In this document: in pieces, positions 7,090 to 14,388 of the stretch | Position numbering within the stretch: the stretch's first letter is position 1 | Layout of the letters: the number at the start of each line of letters is the position of its first letter | DNA from: a bacterium | GTDB taxonomy: Bacteria; SZUA-79; Acidulodesulfobacterales; Acidulodesulfobacteraceae | DNA length: 16,158 bases | Assembly: GCA_021821565.1 (NCBI GenBank) | Contig: JAKACI010000006.1 | Span: 1 to 16,158, forward strand | Reading direction: 5' to 3' | Made by a program: the position numbers and the translations under genes | The notes under the pieces: model-generated | Seen by the model: the letters and a program-made list of their open reading frames with translations, nothing else | Told to the model about the DNA's origin: nothing | Database searches by the model: none

Positions 7090-8109
7090 ATGTCCGACAA
7101 TATAAGATTGCGCGGTAAATATTACTACTACGACATGATGATTGACGGCGTCCGTTATAAAGGAACTACCAAGACCGCCGACAAAAAACTCGCAGAACAT
7201 ATAGCCGATACTATAAAAGTAGATATACTCCGCAAAAAACATAGCTTGCCGTCAAATATATCTTACAATTTTATGGATAGTTATAATTTATATATTGAAA
7301 ATAAAGGGTTAAAAATAAGAGAAAGAACAGCCGGTAAACATTTCTTGCCTATATTTGAAAATAAGCTTATTCAGCACATTAATACAGATTATATCGAAAA
7401 CTACCAACTTAAAAGACGTCTTGAAATAATTAATTTGCCGAAAAATGCAGACAAAAGAGAAGCGGAAATAAACTTTAGATCGGTAAATTATGAAATCTCT
7501 ATGCTAAAGCATTTTTTTAACTTTTGTATTAAAAAAGGCTATCTCGATAAGAATCCTTGCGCAGGCATTAAAAAGTTAAACGAACTTTCCCGTCTTAAAA
7601 CCCTATCCGACGAAGATATAAATAAGCTTATCAACGGAGCCACTAATAAATTAACTAAAGATTTAATAACATTTTTAATTTACACCGGCTGTAGAAAAGG
7701 CGAGGCGTTAAACTTAAAATGGGACGACGTGGATTTGCAGAATAACGTAATAGCGATTAAAGCCACGAAAACTAAATACGACCGATACATACCTATTTCA
7801 AAGCTATTAAAAGCCATTTTAGGCGGCATAGAAAAGAAAGCCGACTGTTTTGTCTTTAACAAAAACGGAGCTAAAATCGGCGATTTTAAACATTCATTCA
7901 AGACAGCCTGCCGCAACGCCGGATTAAAGGATTTAAGGATACACGATTTAAGGCACGTCTTCGCAAGCAAAATGGTAATGGGCGGAACGTCGCTTTATAT
8001 TACGGGGGAGCTGTTAGGACACAGAACGACGCAGATGACGAAGCGGTATAGCCATTTAGTGCCGGAGACGCTGAAGAAAGCCGTTGACGACGTGTGGGGG
8101 AAGAAATAA
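7090..8109 (+). CDS. Tyrosine recombinase (phage-type integrase)
   Basis: Site-specific DNA recombinase that would insert and excise the element at the neighbouring tRNA-Gln gene. The 339-residue protein is intact. It has an N-terminal arm-binding region (residues 1-50, RGKYYYYDMMIDGVRYKGTT), a SAM-like core-binding domain (about 60-170) and a C-terminal catalytic domain with all expected residues. These are R202 (TGCRKGEALNLKWDDVD), the beta-hairpin lysine in KATKTKYDRYIP (about 225-228), H285 and R288 (HDLRH), H311 (LLGHRT) and the nucleophile Y320 (KRYSHL). AGGTG precedes the ATG at 7090. The gene points away from the tRNA. Its last 390 bases are closely repeated at 9084-9496. Confidence 0.95.
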   Translation: MSDNIRLRGKYYYYDMMIDGVRYKGTTKTADKKLAEHIADTIKVDILRKKHSLPSNISYNFMDSYNLYIENKGLKIRERTAGKHFLPIFENKLIQHINTDYIENYQLKRRLEIINLPKNADKREAEINFRSVNYEISMLKHFFNFCIKKGYLDKNPCAGIKKLNELSRLKTLSDEDINKLINGATNKLTKDLITFLIYTGCRKGEALNLKWDDVDLQNNVIAIKATKTKYDRYIPISKLLKAILGGIEKKADCFVFNKNGAKIGDFKHSFKTACRNAGLKDLRIHDLRHVFASKMVMGGTSLYITGELLGHRTTQMTKRYSHLVPETLKKAVDDVWGKK

Positions 8110-8188
8110 ATCTTGGCTATCCAAATTTGGAACTAAATTCCATTTTCTTTTTTTACGGGCGGATTTATAACTTTGATTTTTGTATTTT

Positions 8189-8194
8189 TATAAT
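8189..8194 (+). promoter_or_regulatory. Putative -10 box of the toxin-antitoxin operon
   Basis: An exact TATAAT in a T-rich tract 37 bases before the antitoxin ATG at 8231. No good -35 is present at 16-18 bases, so the call rests on the -10 and its position. Confidence 0.4.
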
Positions 8195-8230
8195 GTAAAC
8201 TATATTCAGTATCTTGATAAAAGGTGGATT

Positions 8231-8425
8231 ATGAGCACTAAAGAATTACTTTTAAATGAAATAGAGCATTTTCCGGAGCCTTTTCTTGACGAGGTTTTAG
8301 ATTTTATGAATTTTTTGAAAACAAAATCAGTTCAGGAAAGACTTGAAGCTACCGTTTTAAGCGAGTCCTCTCTTAAAAAAGACTGGCTGAAGCCGGAGGA
8401 AGACAAAGCATGGCAGAATTTGTAA
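8231..8425 (+). CDS. DUF2281-like antitoxin
   Basis: A 64-residue antitoxin partner of the MazF-like toxin that follows. The N-terminus (KELLLNEIEHFPEPFLDEVLDFMNFLKTK) is the amphipathic helical pattern of DUF2281-type antitoxins. The C-terminus, with its tryptophans (KKDWLKPEEDKAWQNL), is the usual toxin-binding or unstructured tail. The frame is open further upstream, but the ATG at 8231 is preferred because AAAGGTGG lies just before it. Its last 16 bases overlap the start of the toxin gene, which implies coupled translation. Type II antitoxins of this kind normally neutralise the toxin and repress their own promoter; no operator palindrome was identified here. Confidence 0.8.
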   Translation: MSTKELLLNEIEHFPEPFLDEVLDFMNFLKTKSVQERLEATVLSESSLKKDWLKPEEDKAWQNL

Positions 8426-8742
8426 AAGGCGATATTGTCGTGGTTCCTTTTCCTTTTTCCGATTTGAGCCAGGCTAAAAGACGCCCCGCCTTAGTAATTT
8501 CAAAATTAGAGGGCGACGATTTAATCCTTTGCCAAATAACCAGCCAGACTGTTAAAGACGGCTATGCCGTTCCAGTTAATCAGAGCGATTTTGAATCGGG
8601 AGATTTAAAACAATCGAGCAATATAAGACCTAACCGGATATTTACGGCCGACAGCCATATTATTCTTTATAAAATCGGCAATCTTACTAAAAATAAGGTT
8701 AATCAAATTATTGAAAGCATAGTTGAAATCATACGAAGATGA
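8410..8742 (+). CDS. PemK/MazF-family toxin (endoribonuclease)
   Basis: A 110-residue toxin of the MazF/PemK fold, whose known members cleave mRNA at short sequences. It shows the family landmarks: the first strand KGDIVVVPFPFSDL (6-19), the catalytic-region arginines in QAKRRPALVIS (21-31), CQITSQ (41-46) with the conserved Thr/Ser, and SNIRPNRIFTADSHII (70-85). The length is normal and no key residue is missing, so it is probably active. It starts inside the antitoxin gene and shares its transcript, arguing for a maintenance module of the tRNA-linked element. Its 3' end is immediately followed by a degraded ORF6N gene. Confidence 0.92.
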   Translation: MAEFVKGDIVVVPFPFSDLSQAKRRPALVISKLEGDDLILCQITSQTVKDGYAVPVNQSDFESGDLKQSSNIRPNRIFTADSHIILYKIGNLTKNKVNQIIESIVEIIRR

Positions 8743-8743
8743 A

Positions 8744-9033
8744 TTTTCTATAAAAAGCAGAGTAATATTTTTCACCGAAAACGGCGTGGCTATGCTTTCA
8801 AGTGTTCTTAATAGCGAAAGGGCGATACAGAGGTCAATATACAAATAATAAGAATGTTTACAAAAATCAGAGAAATGCTTGCCTCGCATAAAGACCTGAA
8901 ACAAAAAATAGAAGAAATGGAAAAGAAATACGATCCTCAATTTAAAATTCTTTTTAATGCTATAAAAGAATTAATGACCCCTCTGGCAAAACCAGCAAGA
9001 AATATAGGGTTTAAGATAGAAAAAGAAAAATAA
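8744..9033 (+). pseudogene. ORF6N-domain protein remnant, 5' truncated and frameshifted
   Basis: This stretch encodes the C-terminal part of an ORF6N-type phage or mobile-element DNA-binding protein. From about 8762 the reading is VIFFTENGVAMLSSVLNSER then AIQ, after which the frame runs into TAA at 8846. Moving the frame by two bases at 8831-8832 (an apparent duplicated AG in CAGAGGTC) restores the expected continuation for 66 codons from 8833: VNIQIIRMFTKIREMLASHK, then a coiled-coil-like DLKQKIEEMEKKYDPQFKIL, then AIKELMTP, ending at TAA 9031-9033. The N-terminal ORF6N domain itself is absent; the remnant abuts the end of the toxin gene. Both a deletion and a small insertion have therefore hit it. 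The exact 5' limit is uncertain. Confidence 0.8.
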
Positions 9034-9083
9034 ATAGCTGTTATAGGGGCAGATAGAGCTCTTTTTTTGTAAAGCTCTTTATA

Positions 9084-9496
9084 AAAATGGGACGACGTGG
9101 ATTTGCAGAATGGCGTTATCGCTATAAAAGGCACCAAGACAAAATATGACCGGCATATACCGATAAGCAAGCCCTTAAAAGAGCTTTTAAGCGGCATAGA
9201 AAAGAAAGACGGCTGCGAAAGAAGAGAAGTATGTATTTAACGATAACGGAAAGAAACTCACTGATTTTAAGCGTTCCTTCCATACCGCCTGCAGAAATGC
9301 CGAGATTAAAGATATGCACATCCACGATTTAAGGCACGTCTTCGCAAGTAAAATGGTTATGAACGGAACGAGCTTATTTATTACCGGCGAACTATTAGGA
9401 CACCGGACGACGCAAATGACGAAACGATATAGCCATTTAGTGCCGGAGACCCTAAAGAAAGCCGTTGACGACGTGTGGGCGAAGAAGGATAATTGA
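9084..9496 (+). pseudogene. Truncated, frameshifted second copy of the integrase 3' half
   Basis: From 9084 the sequence matches the intact integrase from 7716, including a 28-base identical start. It runs to the C-terminus (TGA 9494-9496), covering the strand after KWDDVD, the K-hairpin (KGTKTKYDRHIPIS), HDLRH, LLGHRT and KRYSHL. The N-terminal 205 or so residues and catalytic R202 are missing. One extra base between about 9217 and 9229 breaks the frame: the first frame ends in TAA at 9238-9240, while the homologous frame resumes at YVFNDNGKKL (9230). A downstream ATG at 9314 opens a 60-codon ORF but is not credible as a gene. The divergence from the intact copy (for example RHIP for RYIP) indicates an older or different integrase. 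Confidence 0.88.
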
Positions 9497-9547
9497 ATGT
9501 TTACTGCTTTACATCGAATCTTGACGATGATTTTTAACAGAATTATA

Positions 9548-9760
9548 TCAACGTTTTCCGACAAAATACATAATAATCGTCAATATTATGCTTATAACAA
9601 TGCTTAATCCCAGCGGGAAATAAAAAGTAAAATTACCTTTTTTGATAACAATATCGCCCGGAAACTTGCCGAAATGTAGTTTATGTGAAAAAATAAACAA
9701 CAGTCCGAAAACAATCAATGCTATTCCTATTATTACAAGAATCTTTCCGAGTCCCTGCAT
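9548..9760 (-). CDS. DUF2905-family small membrane protein
   Basis: A 70-residue protein of the DUF2905 type, function unknown. It has two predicted membrane helices (about residues 5-25, LGKILVIIGIALIVFGLLFI, and 47-67, LGLSIVISIILTIIMYFVG) joined by a loop with the family signature FGKFPGDIVIKKGNFTFYFP. The ATG at 9760 is used here; a TTG at 9769, three codons upstream in frame, is an alternative, and neither has a clear Shine-Dalgarno. The gene lies 17 bases (8 from the TTG) after the stop of the A24-like membrane protein gene and is probably co-transcribed with it. It is the first gene past the integrase remnant and has ordinary codon use. Confidence 0.85.
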   Translation of the reverse strand: MQGLGKILVIIGIALIVFGLLFIFSHKLHFGKFPGDIVIKKGNFTFYFPLGLSIVISIILTIIMYFVGKR

Positions 9761-9777
9761 ATTATTCAATGTCTTTT

Positions 9778-10371
9778 TTATGATTTAAATATTGCCGTCG
9801 CTAAAAATAACACCGGCACGAACGCCATATGAAACTGTTTTACTCTGCTTTTATCAAATATCCCGTCTAATCTTGCGCTGAAATAAGTTATAATTTTACC
9901 TAATATTATAGCGCAAATCGAAATAATTACGATATTTTCTATCCCGACAAACGAACCTATCGCTCCTGCGGTTAATATATCGCCAAAAGCATACGAACCA
10001 AGCCTCGTTATATCGATTAGGATAAATATACCCAAGCCTGTGCCTAACGCCTCTAAAACGGCTAATAACTGCGTATTTGATATATAAGCGAATAGAAAGC
10101 CTGTTAATATAAGAAATATCGGAATAACCGCCGATATTCTTTCAAAAAGCATATCCGTAAAGGACATTAAAATTAATCCGGAGAAAAGGATAAGATATTT
10201 AAGGTTAAAATCGGACGGGATAATTAATTTGCGGGTTGAAATTGCGGTTTTAACGGCAAAATAAATATCGGCAATATTACTGGAGAAAAAAGGATACAGG
10301 ATAAAGACGCTGGCAAAAACGGCAAGGACGGGGAGGATAAAGATATGTTTGTGTTTTGTTTTAATAAACAA
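9778..10371 (-). CDS. A24 prepilin-peptidase-like membrane protein
   Basis: A polytopic membrane protein of 197 residues, with about six hydrophobic segments from residue 10 to the end. The pattern resembles the short (TadV/FlaK-like) A24 aspartic prepilin peptidases without the N-terminal cysteine domain. A first Asp sits in FTDMLFERISAVIP (D73, with the usual following proline). A second Asp, D131, 58 residues later in LGSYAFGDILTAGAIGSFVG, matches the GxGD block, and a C-terminal FVPVLFLATAIF follows. The first Gly of GxGD is Ala (A128), so activity is uncertain. No pilin or secretion genes are nearby. The start is TTG at 10371, just after an in-frame stop and without a Shine-Dalgarno; no Met occurs before residue 69. 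It could be an unrelated membrane protein. Confidence 0.6.
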   Translation of the reverse strand: MFIKTKHKHIFILPVLAVFASVFILYPFFSSNIADIYFAVKTAISTRKLIIPSDFNLKYLILFSGLILMSFTDMLFERISAVIPIFLILTGFLFAYISNTQLLAVLEALGTGLGIFILIDITRLGSYAFGDILTAGAIGSFVGIENIVIISICAIILGKIITYFSARLDGIFDKSRVKQFHMAFVPVLFLATAIFKS

Positions 10372-10682
10372 ATTTTATTTAATTTTTATATATTAAAATT
10401 TAATTTTATTATGTGACTCACAAAAATTTGAACGGTCTATAGAAAAAGAATAAAAAACACACGAACTTCCGGTTAAGTATTTTAATTATTTTAAAATAGT
10501 CTTAACGAGTGTCTATTAAATTTAGCAAGTTTACTTTTTAAAATGTCTATACATTTACATAAATAACTTTAATCTTGTCTATTCCTTAATTAAACATAAT
10601 AACGGATAGAATCAATTTATTAACCAATAAGGATTGCCGATTATAATTATTTTCATCCGATTCAATAATTAAACGCTATTTA
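10372..10682. other. Intergenic region, no gene seen
   Basis: Unremarkable AT-rich DNA between two minus-strand genes. It presumably contains the promoter of the membrane-protein pair and the 3' end signal of the AlbA_2 gene. Short A/T palindromes occur (for example around 10478-10497), but no convincing terminator or ORF. Confidence 0.4.
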
Positions 10683-11858
10683 TTATTCTAAATAAAGAAC
10701 TTGTTTTATCGCTTTTTTTAAGAATAAAGCTATAGTGATAATATTGATTAATTCTTTTGCCATCTCAACGGAAAATTTTTCAAGCATATCTTTTAAATCA
10801 CATATAATTTCTTTGTTAATTGATGAATCTTTATATATCAAATCAATGTTTTTTAAAATATCATTTAAATTATTTTCATAGTTAGTAAGATATTTTTGCA
10901 AATCATCATGAATAAACTCATAATATCCGTATATATTTTTTATAAATCCAAGAAGGGATAAAGAGGTATATATATTAATATCTGAATCATTAAATTTTTT
11001 ATTATTTAACCAATAGATAGGCAGATTATTTAATTCCATTATATCGTTGTTATTAAGTTTTTTATTGAAATCATAAACACGTTGTATATTATCTAACAGA
11101 TCAATTTTAGTACTCTCTTCTTCAAAAGTTAAATTTTTATGGATAGCTTTTTCATTTATATATAAAATATTAGAATTAAGATGTAATACTTCTTGATAAA
11201 TATTAATACTTAAATTTTTTGTTTTCGCATTTTTAATTATATTCATTAATTCATTTATATTTTTATCCTCTATAAATTTTATAAAGTCAATTTCTTTAAT
11301 ATCAAGGAATCGGGCTATTTCCTGTATTGCATTATTAATACCTCCTAACAATCCTTTCCTGTAACCCTTATTGTATTCGTAATTCTCTTTTTGGCAAGCA
11401 ATTTTTATTATTTCATTTGGATTTATTTCTTCAGTGCTTGGACCTTTTCTTATATAATAGACAAAATGGTTATTTTCTTTGAGTGCATATAAACTACCAG
11501 TCGGCTCCACGTCAACCAAGTAAATGCTTTTTTCTTCATCTAATTTTATCTGCATTATATTGTAATGTTTAGATAAGGACGGTTCTATATTTTTAATCCA
11601 ATTATTTAATGTGTCTATATGCTTTGGTTTATTTTCTATACCTATTATTTTTTTATCACCATCGCTAACGCCAATTATTAATAATCCTCCATTAGCGTTT
11701 GCCAGACCAACTATCGGTTTTATAAAATTTTTTATATAATTCTTATCATCAACACATTCTTTAAATTCTACGTCCCTGTGCTCATTATTATAGGCTAAAA
11801 GATTTTTTATATCCTCCAATGTTATATTTTGTTTACCAAAGATTTTTTCTATATACAT
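10683..11858 (-). CDS. Schlafen/AlbA_2-domain protein
   Basis: A 391-residue protein. Its N-terminal domain (about residues 10-150) is the AlbA_2 (Schlafen-type, formerly AAA_4) nucleic-acid-related domain. Evidence is the pattern HRDVEFKE (28-34), the helix with ANANGGLLIIGVSDGDKKIIGI (53-74), a DVEPTGSLYA-type strand, and the closing VYYIRKGPSTEEINPNEI (133-150). The C-terminal 230 residues are helical, rich in Asn/Lys/Ile and not recognised. Homologous domains occur in putative transcriptional regulators and in some defence genes; the function here is open. The gene is markedly more AT-rich than its neighbours (one inspected 60-base line has 9 G/C), suggesting separate acquisition. AGGCGA lies a few bases before ATG 11858. 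No partner gene is adjacent. Confidence 0.85.
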   Translation of the reverse strand: MYIEKIFGKQNITLEDIKNLLAYNNEHRDVEFKECVDDKNYIKNFIKPIVGLANANGGLLIIGVSDGDKKIIGIENKPKHIDTLNNWIKNIEPSLSKHYNIMQIKLDEEKSIYLVDVEPTGSLYALKENNHFVYYIRKGPSTEEINPNEIIKIACQKENYEYNKGYRKGLLGGINNAIQEIARFLDIKEIDFIKFIEDKNINELMNIIKNAKTKNLSINIYQEVLHLNSNILYINEKAIHKNLTFEEESTKIDLLDNIQRVYDFNKKLNNNDIMELNNLPIYWLNNKKFNDSDINIYTSLSLLGFIKNIYGYYEFIHDDLQKYLTNYENNLNDILKNIDLIYKDSSINKEIICDLKDMLEKFSVEMAKELINIITIALFLKKAIKQVLYLE

Positions 11859-12001
11859 ATCGTCGCCTATTTTACTAATAATAAAAATTAATTATATAAA
11901 CCTTAAAACAATATTACTGTTTAAGCTCTATTAACGTTATTTTTTTTACTTCGTCCATTCCTCGCTCAAAATTTACAACACAATGCTGTTGATAGTTTTA
12001 T

Positions 12002-12775
12002 TCATTCCTTAAGAAACTTGTTAAGAATGATCATAAATATTTCTTTCTGATCTTCAAACGCGACGTGCCCAGCGAACGGAATGTTTAGTAACATTGACTT
12101 TTTGACGAATGCCGACAACTCGACGACAGCTTCTCTTGATAGAAGGTGATCGTTGTCACCTCTGACAATCAGCAAAGGACAGGAAATATTCTTAACGGCT
12201 TCATTCGGACGACCGGACGAGCTTGAATCAAGCCACATTTTGACGATAGATTGAGCAAGAACATCAAAATCCGGTTCTGGATTTAATTTTTGGTAAGCGT
12301 CGTAAGTGACGGGAAACTTATTTCTCCAACTCTCTCCGGTGATTGATAGGAACATTTCTTTCACCGGTTCGGTATGTTTCAGATGCCAGGGCGAGCCAAT
12401 CGTAACCAACTTTTCAATCTTCAGCGAAGTCAGCGAAGCGAGTCTGTAAGCGACAATTCCTCCATCGCTGAAACCGATGATGCTCAACGTATCAATATTG
12501 AGATGTTGGAGAACGCGTTCAACATCTTTTTGAATCTGTTCGTAGGTTAACGCTTTTGAACCGAGCGTTGACTTACCCTGCCCCCGGCTGTCAATTCCTA
12601 TTACTTTAAACTCTTTATCTATGTCGGAAAGGACGATATTTAGGTCTTCAATGTTCCCGAACCCACCGTGCAAGATCAATAAAGCCGGACTGTTATCATT
12701 ACCGGCAACCTCGCAATAGATTCTTGCTCCGTCAATATCTAAGTATTCTCCCGAATTATGGTCAAAATTTCTCAT
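12002..12775 (-). CDS. Alpha/beta-fold hydrolase
   Basis: A soluble alpha/beta hydrolase; residue numbers here count from the in-frame ATG at 12790. It has the oxyanion loop HGGFGN (41-46), the GIDSRGQGKST block, the nucleophile elbow G-F-S-D-G-G with S108, an acid in RGDNDHLL (D212 or D214) and the catalytic His in FAGHVAFED (H242). The closest general type is the esterase or haloperoxidase-like group; the substrate is unknown. Start choice: the ATG at 12790 has no ribosome site, whereas the ATG at 12775 has GGAG 9 bases upstream, so 12775 is preferred (257 residues). Base composition is clearly richer in G/C than the neighbouring AlbA_2 gene (28 of 60 in one inspected line), pointing to a different origin. 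The SRPBCC gene lies upstream on the same strand. Confidence 0.9.
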   Translation of the reverse strand: MRNFDHNSGEYLDIDGARIYCEVAGNDNSPALLILHGGFGNIEDLNIVLSDIDKEFKVIGIDSRGQGKSTLGSKALTYEQIQKDVERVLQHLNIDTLSIIGFSDGGIVAYRLASLTSLKIEKLVTIGSPWHLKHTEPVKEMFLSITGESWRNKFPVTYDAYQKLNPEPDFDVLAQSIVKMWLDSSSSGRPNEAVKNISCPLLIVRGDNDHLLSREAVVELSAFVKKSMLLNIPFAGHVAFEDQKEIFMIILNKFLKE

Positions 12776-12925
12776 TTTTCCAGTCTCCATATTTATTTTA
12801 TTAATTCATCAACAGTACAGTAATACCTAATTTTTTTGCAATCTTAAAAACCTGCCGATTTATTTTTTCGGACTATACAATAATAACAGATTACAAGTTT
12901 AAATCGAGCCGAGAGTTAAATGATT

Positions 12926-13348
12926 TTATGTAGCATTGGTTTCTGCTGCCTTCTTTAAACCCTTTAATGTGCCTGATAAGCCTTTTTTTATTTGATTACC
13001 GATTACTCGACCAAAGAAAAAAGATAAAAGCCCGTTGAACTTTACACGATGGATAACACGCGTAGCTCTTTCAAGAGTAAATATATCGTGTTCCAGTGTC
13101 ATGATACACAGAGGAAGTCTGGACTGAACTATGAACGATGTATTTTCATCAACGGAAATTATTTCTATTTTGACATTCAGTCCCTTTGTAGGTTTCAGTT
13201 TGCCTTGAGTGCCGGCGGTAAATTGACCGTCAATGCTTGACGATGCCACTTCAGGGTCCCATCTGTTCCAATTTGATACATCTTTATAAATATTAAAAAT
13301 GCGTTCGGAATCAGTATTGATTGTTATTTCTTCACTGAACTGAATCAC
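12926..13348 (-). CDS. SRPBCC-family protein (polyketide cyclase/START-like)
   Basis: A 140-residue protein of the SRPBCC helix-grip superfamily, which binds hydrophobic ligands in a deep cavity. The N-terminus is typical: SEEITINTDSERIFNIYKDV then SNWNRWDPEV (residues 5-34). Alternating strands (GTQGKLKPTKG, KIEIISVDENTSFIV) follow, and a long C-terminal helix (IGNQIKKGLSGTLKGLKKAA). The start is GTG at 13348: GGAG lies 7 bases upstream, and the first residues match the family. Ligand and role are unknown. It lies 150 bases upstream of the alpha/beta hydrolase on the same strand and has similar composition, so the two may have arrived together. Confidence 0.85.
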   Translation of the reverse strand: MIQFSEEITINTDSERIFNIYKDVSNWNRWDPEVASSSIDGQFTAGTQGKLKPTKGLNVKIEIISVDENTSFIVQSRLPLCIMTLEHDIFTLERATRVIHRVKFNGLLSFFFGRVIGNQIKKGLSGTLKGLKKAAETNAT

Positions 13349-13537
13349 CGGCTTTCTCCATTATTATAAATTAAATATAATTGTCCATTAGCCTTCCTAA
13401 AATTTCTCTATGACCGAATACAGCGGACTTTTAAAAATATTAAAACAATATAACATAACCGCAAATTATTTCATCTCATATATATCGCCAATATATTTCA
13501 AAAGCGTAACGGCGGGCATTTCTGCTATCGCGCCTGA

Positions 13538-14254
13538 TTATTTTAAGATAATGCCGTATTCCACTCCCGATTCAAAATCCAAAGCAATATTATATATTGT
13601 TTCGTCTTTATCTAAATATTCTTTGAATAATGCAGTTTCTTTGCCTGCAGAGCTCATATTGTCGGCAATAAAAACAGCGCCAGTTTTCAACAAATGCCTG
13701 GTTGCTTTGAAAATATCCAAATAGCCTGAAGCCCATATATCGATAAAAACAATATCTATTTTTTCATTAATGTTTTTAATTGTTTCAAAAACGTCTCAAT
13801 GCAATATTTTGATATATCTGTCCAATCCGGCTGATTCGGCATTTTTCTGAATCTTATCGCATTTTTTTTTACTAAATTCTGTTGCTATTACATGACCGTC
13901 ATTATTAAGCTGTCTGAACGCTTCGGCAAAGTAAAGCGTAGAAACGCCTATAGAACTTCCAAGTTCTAATATTATTTTCGGCTTTAAAATCATAGCCGTC
14001 ATAAACAGAAATTGCCCCATTTCAGGAGAGACGGAAAGAGTTAGTTCTTCGCTTTGAATTTTTATTTTGTATTCTTCAAGCAGTTTACCTTTTTCAATTG
14101 CATTGTATATATTATATTTAGCTAACAATTGTTGAAATTCTTCGTCTGTTCCGTTAAATTGACTTCTTGCCTGAAATATTAACTGCTTTTCATTCTCTGA
14201 ATGAAGATTGCCTAAGAGCGATTTAAGTTTAGCGTTTTTTGAAAATAAATTCAT
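13538..14254 (-). pseudogene. O-methyltransferase gene interrupted by an in-frame TGA
   Basis: A class I SAM-dependent O-methyltransferase (YrrM/Methyltransf_24 type) that would span 239 codons. The first 152 codons hold the N-terminal cap and motif I (KIILELGSSIGVSTLYFAEA, about 94-113), then VIATEFSKKK and SAGLDRYIKILH. Codon 153 (13796-13798) is TGA. The same frame then continues uninterrupted as DVFETIKNINEKIDIVFIDI, WASGYLDIFKATRHLLKTG, AVFIADNM and VEYGIILK to TAA 13538-13540. Homologues usually have Gly before Asp here (G-D-V/A), so a single GGA to TGA change explains the stop. No frameshift is needed. TGA is used as an ordinary stop elsewhere (toxin gene), so recoding is unlikely. AGGA precedes the ATG at 14254. 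The frame also runs on 23 codons past the TAA. Confidence 0.85.
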
Positions 14255-14388
14255 AATTTATTATCCTATATTTATATCATTAAATTTAGATTTAATTTAT
14301 AAAAAATTAATTGCTCAAAACATTATAAACTCTTATGGATAAGCGGTTGTAAATTTCCCCGCCATGATTTTACAATAAAAAAATTGTT

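Noticed and set aside
9314..9496. 60-codon ORF with HDLRH and KRYSHL as a mini-recombinase
   Set aside because: It lacks the first catalytic Arg and the whole N-terminal half, and is better explained as the tail of a frameshifted integrase.
9187..9564. Minus-strand 125-codon ORF over the integrase remnant
   Set aside because: It is the antisense shadow of sequence clearly homologous to the integrase in the plus strand.
12584..12599. CCCCCGGCTG stretch considered as a copy of the tRNA-Gln 3' end (attR)
   Set aside because: The match is only a few bases and lies inside the hydrolase coding region; it does not contain the T-loop or acceptor sequence.
12801..12875. Minus-strand coding-like stretch (INRQVFKIAKKLGITVLLMN) between the SRPBCC and hydrolase genes
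   Set aside because: Bounded by stops with no usable start and too short to assign; it could be a gene remnant, but there is no second line of evidence.
13410..13724. Plus-strand 104-codon ORF
   Set aside because: It is mostly antisense to the conserved methyltransferase frame on the minus strand and has no recognisable product.
13796..13798. TGA read as selenocysteine or as recoded Gly/Trp
   Set aside because: No SECIS-like hairpin was evident after it and homologues have neither Cys nor Sec there; TGA ends the toxin gene normally.
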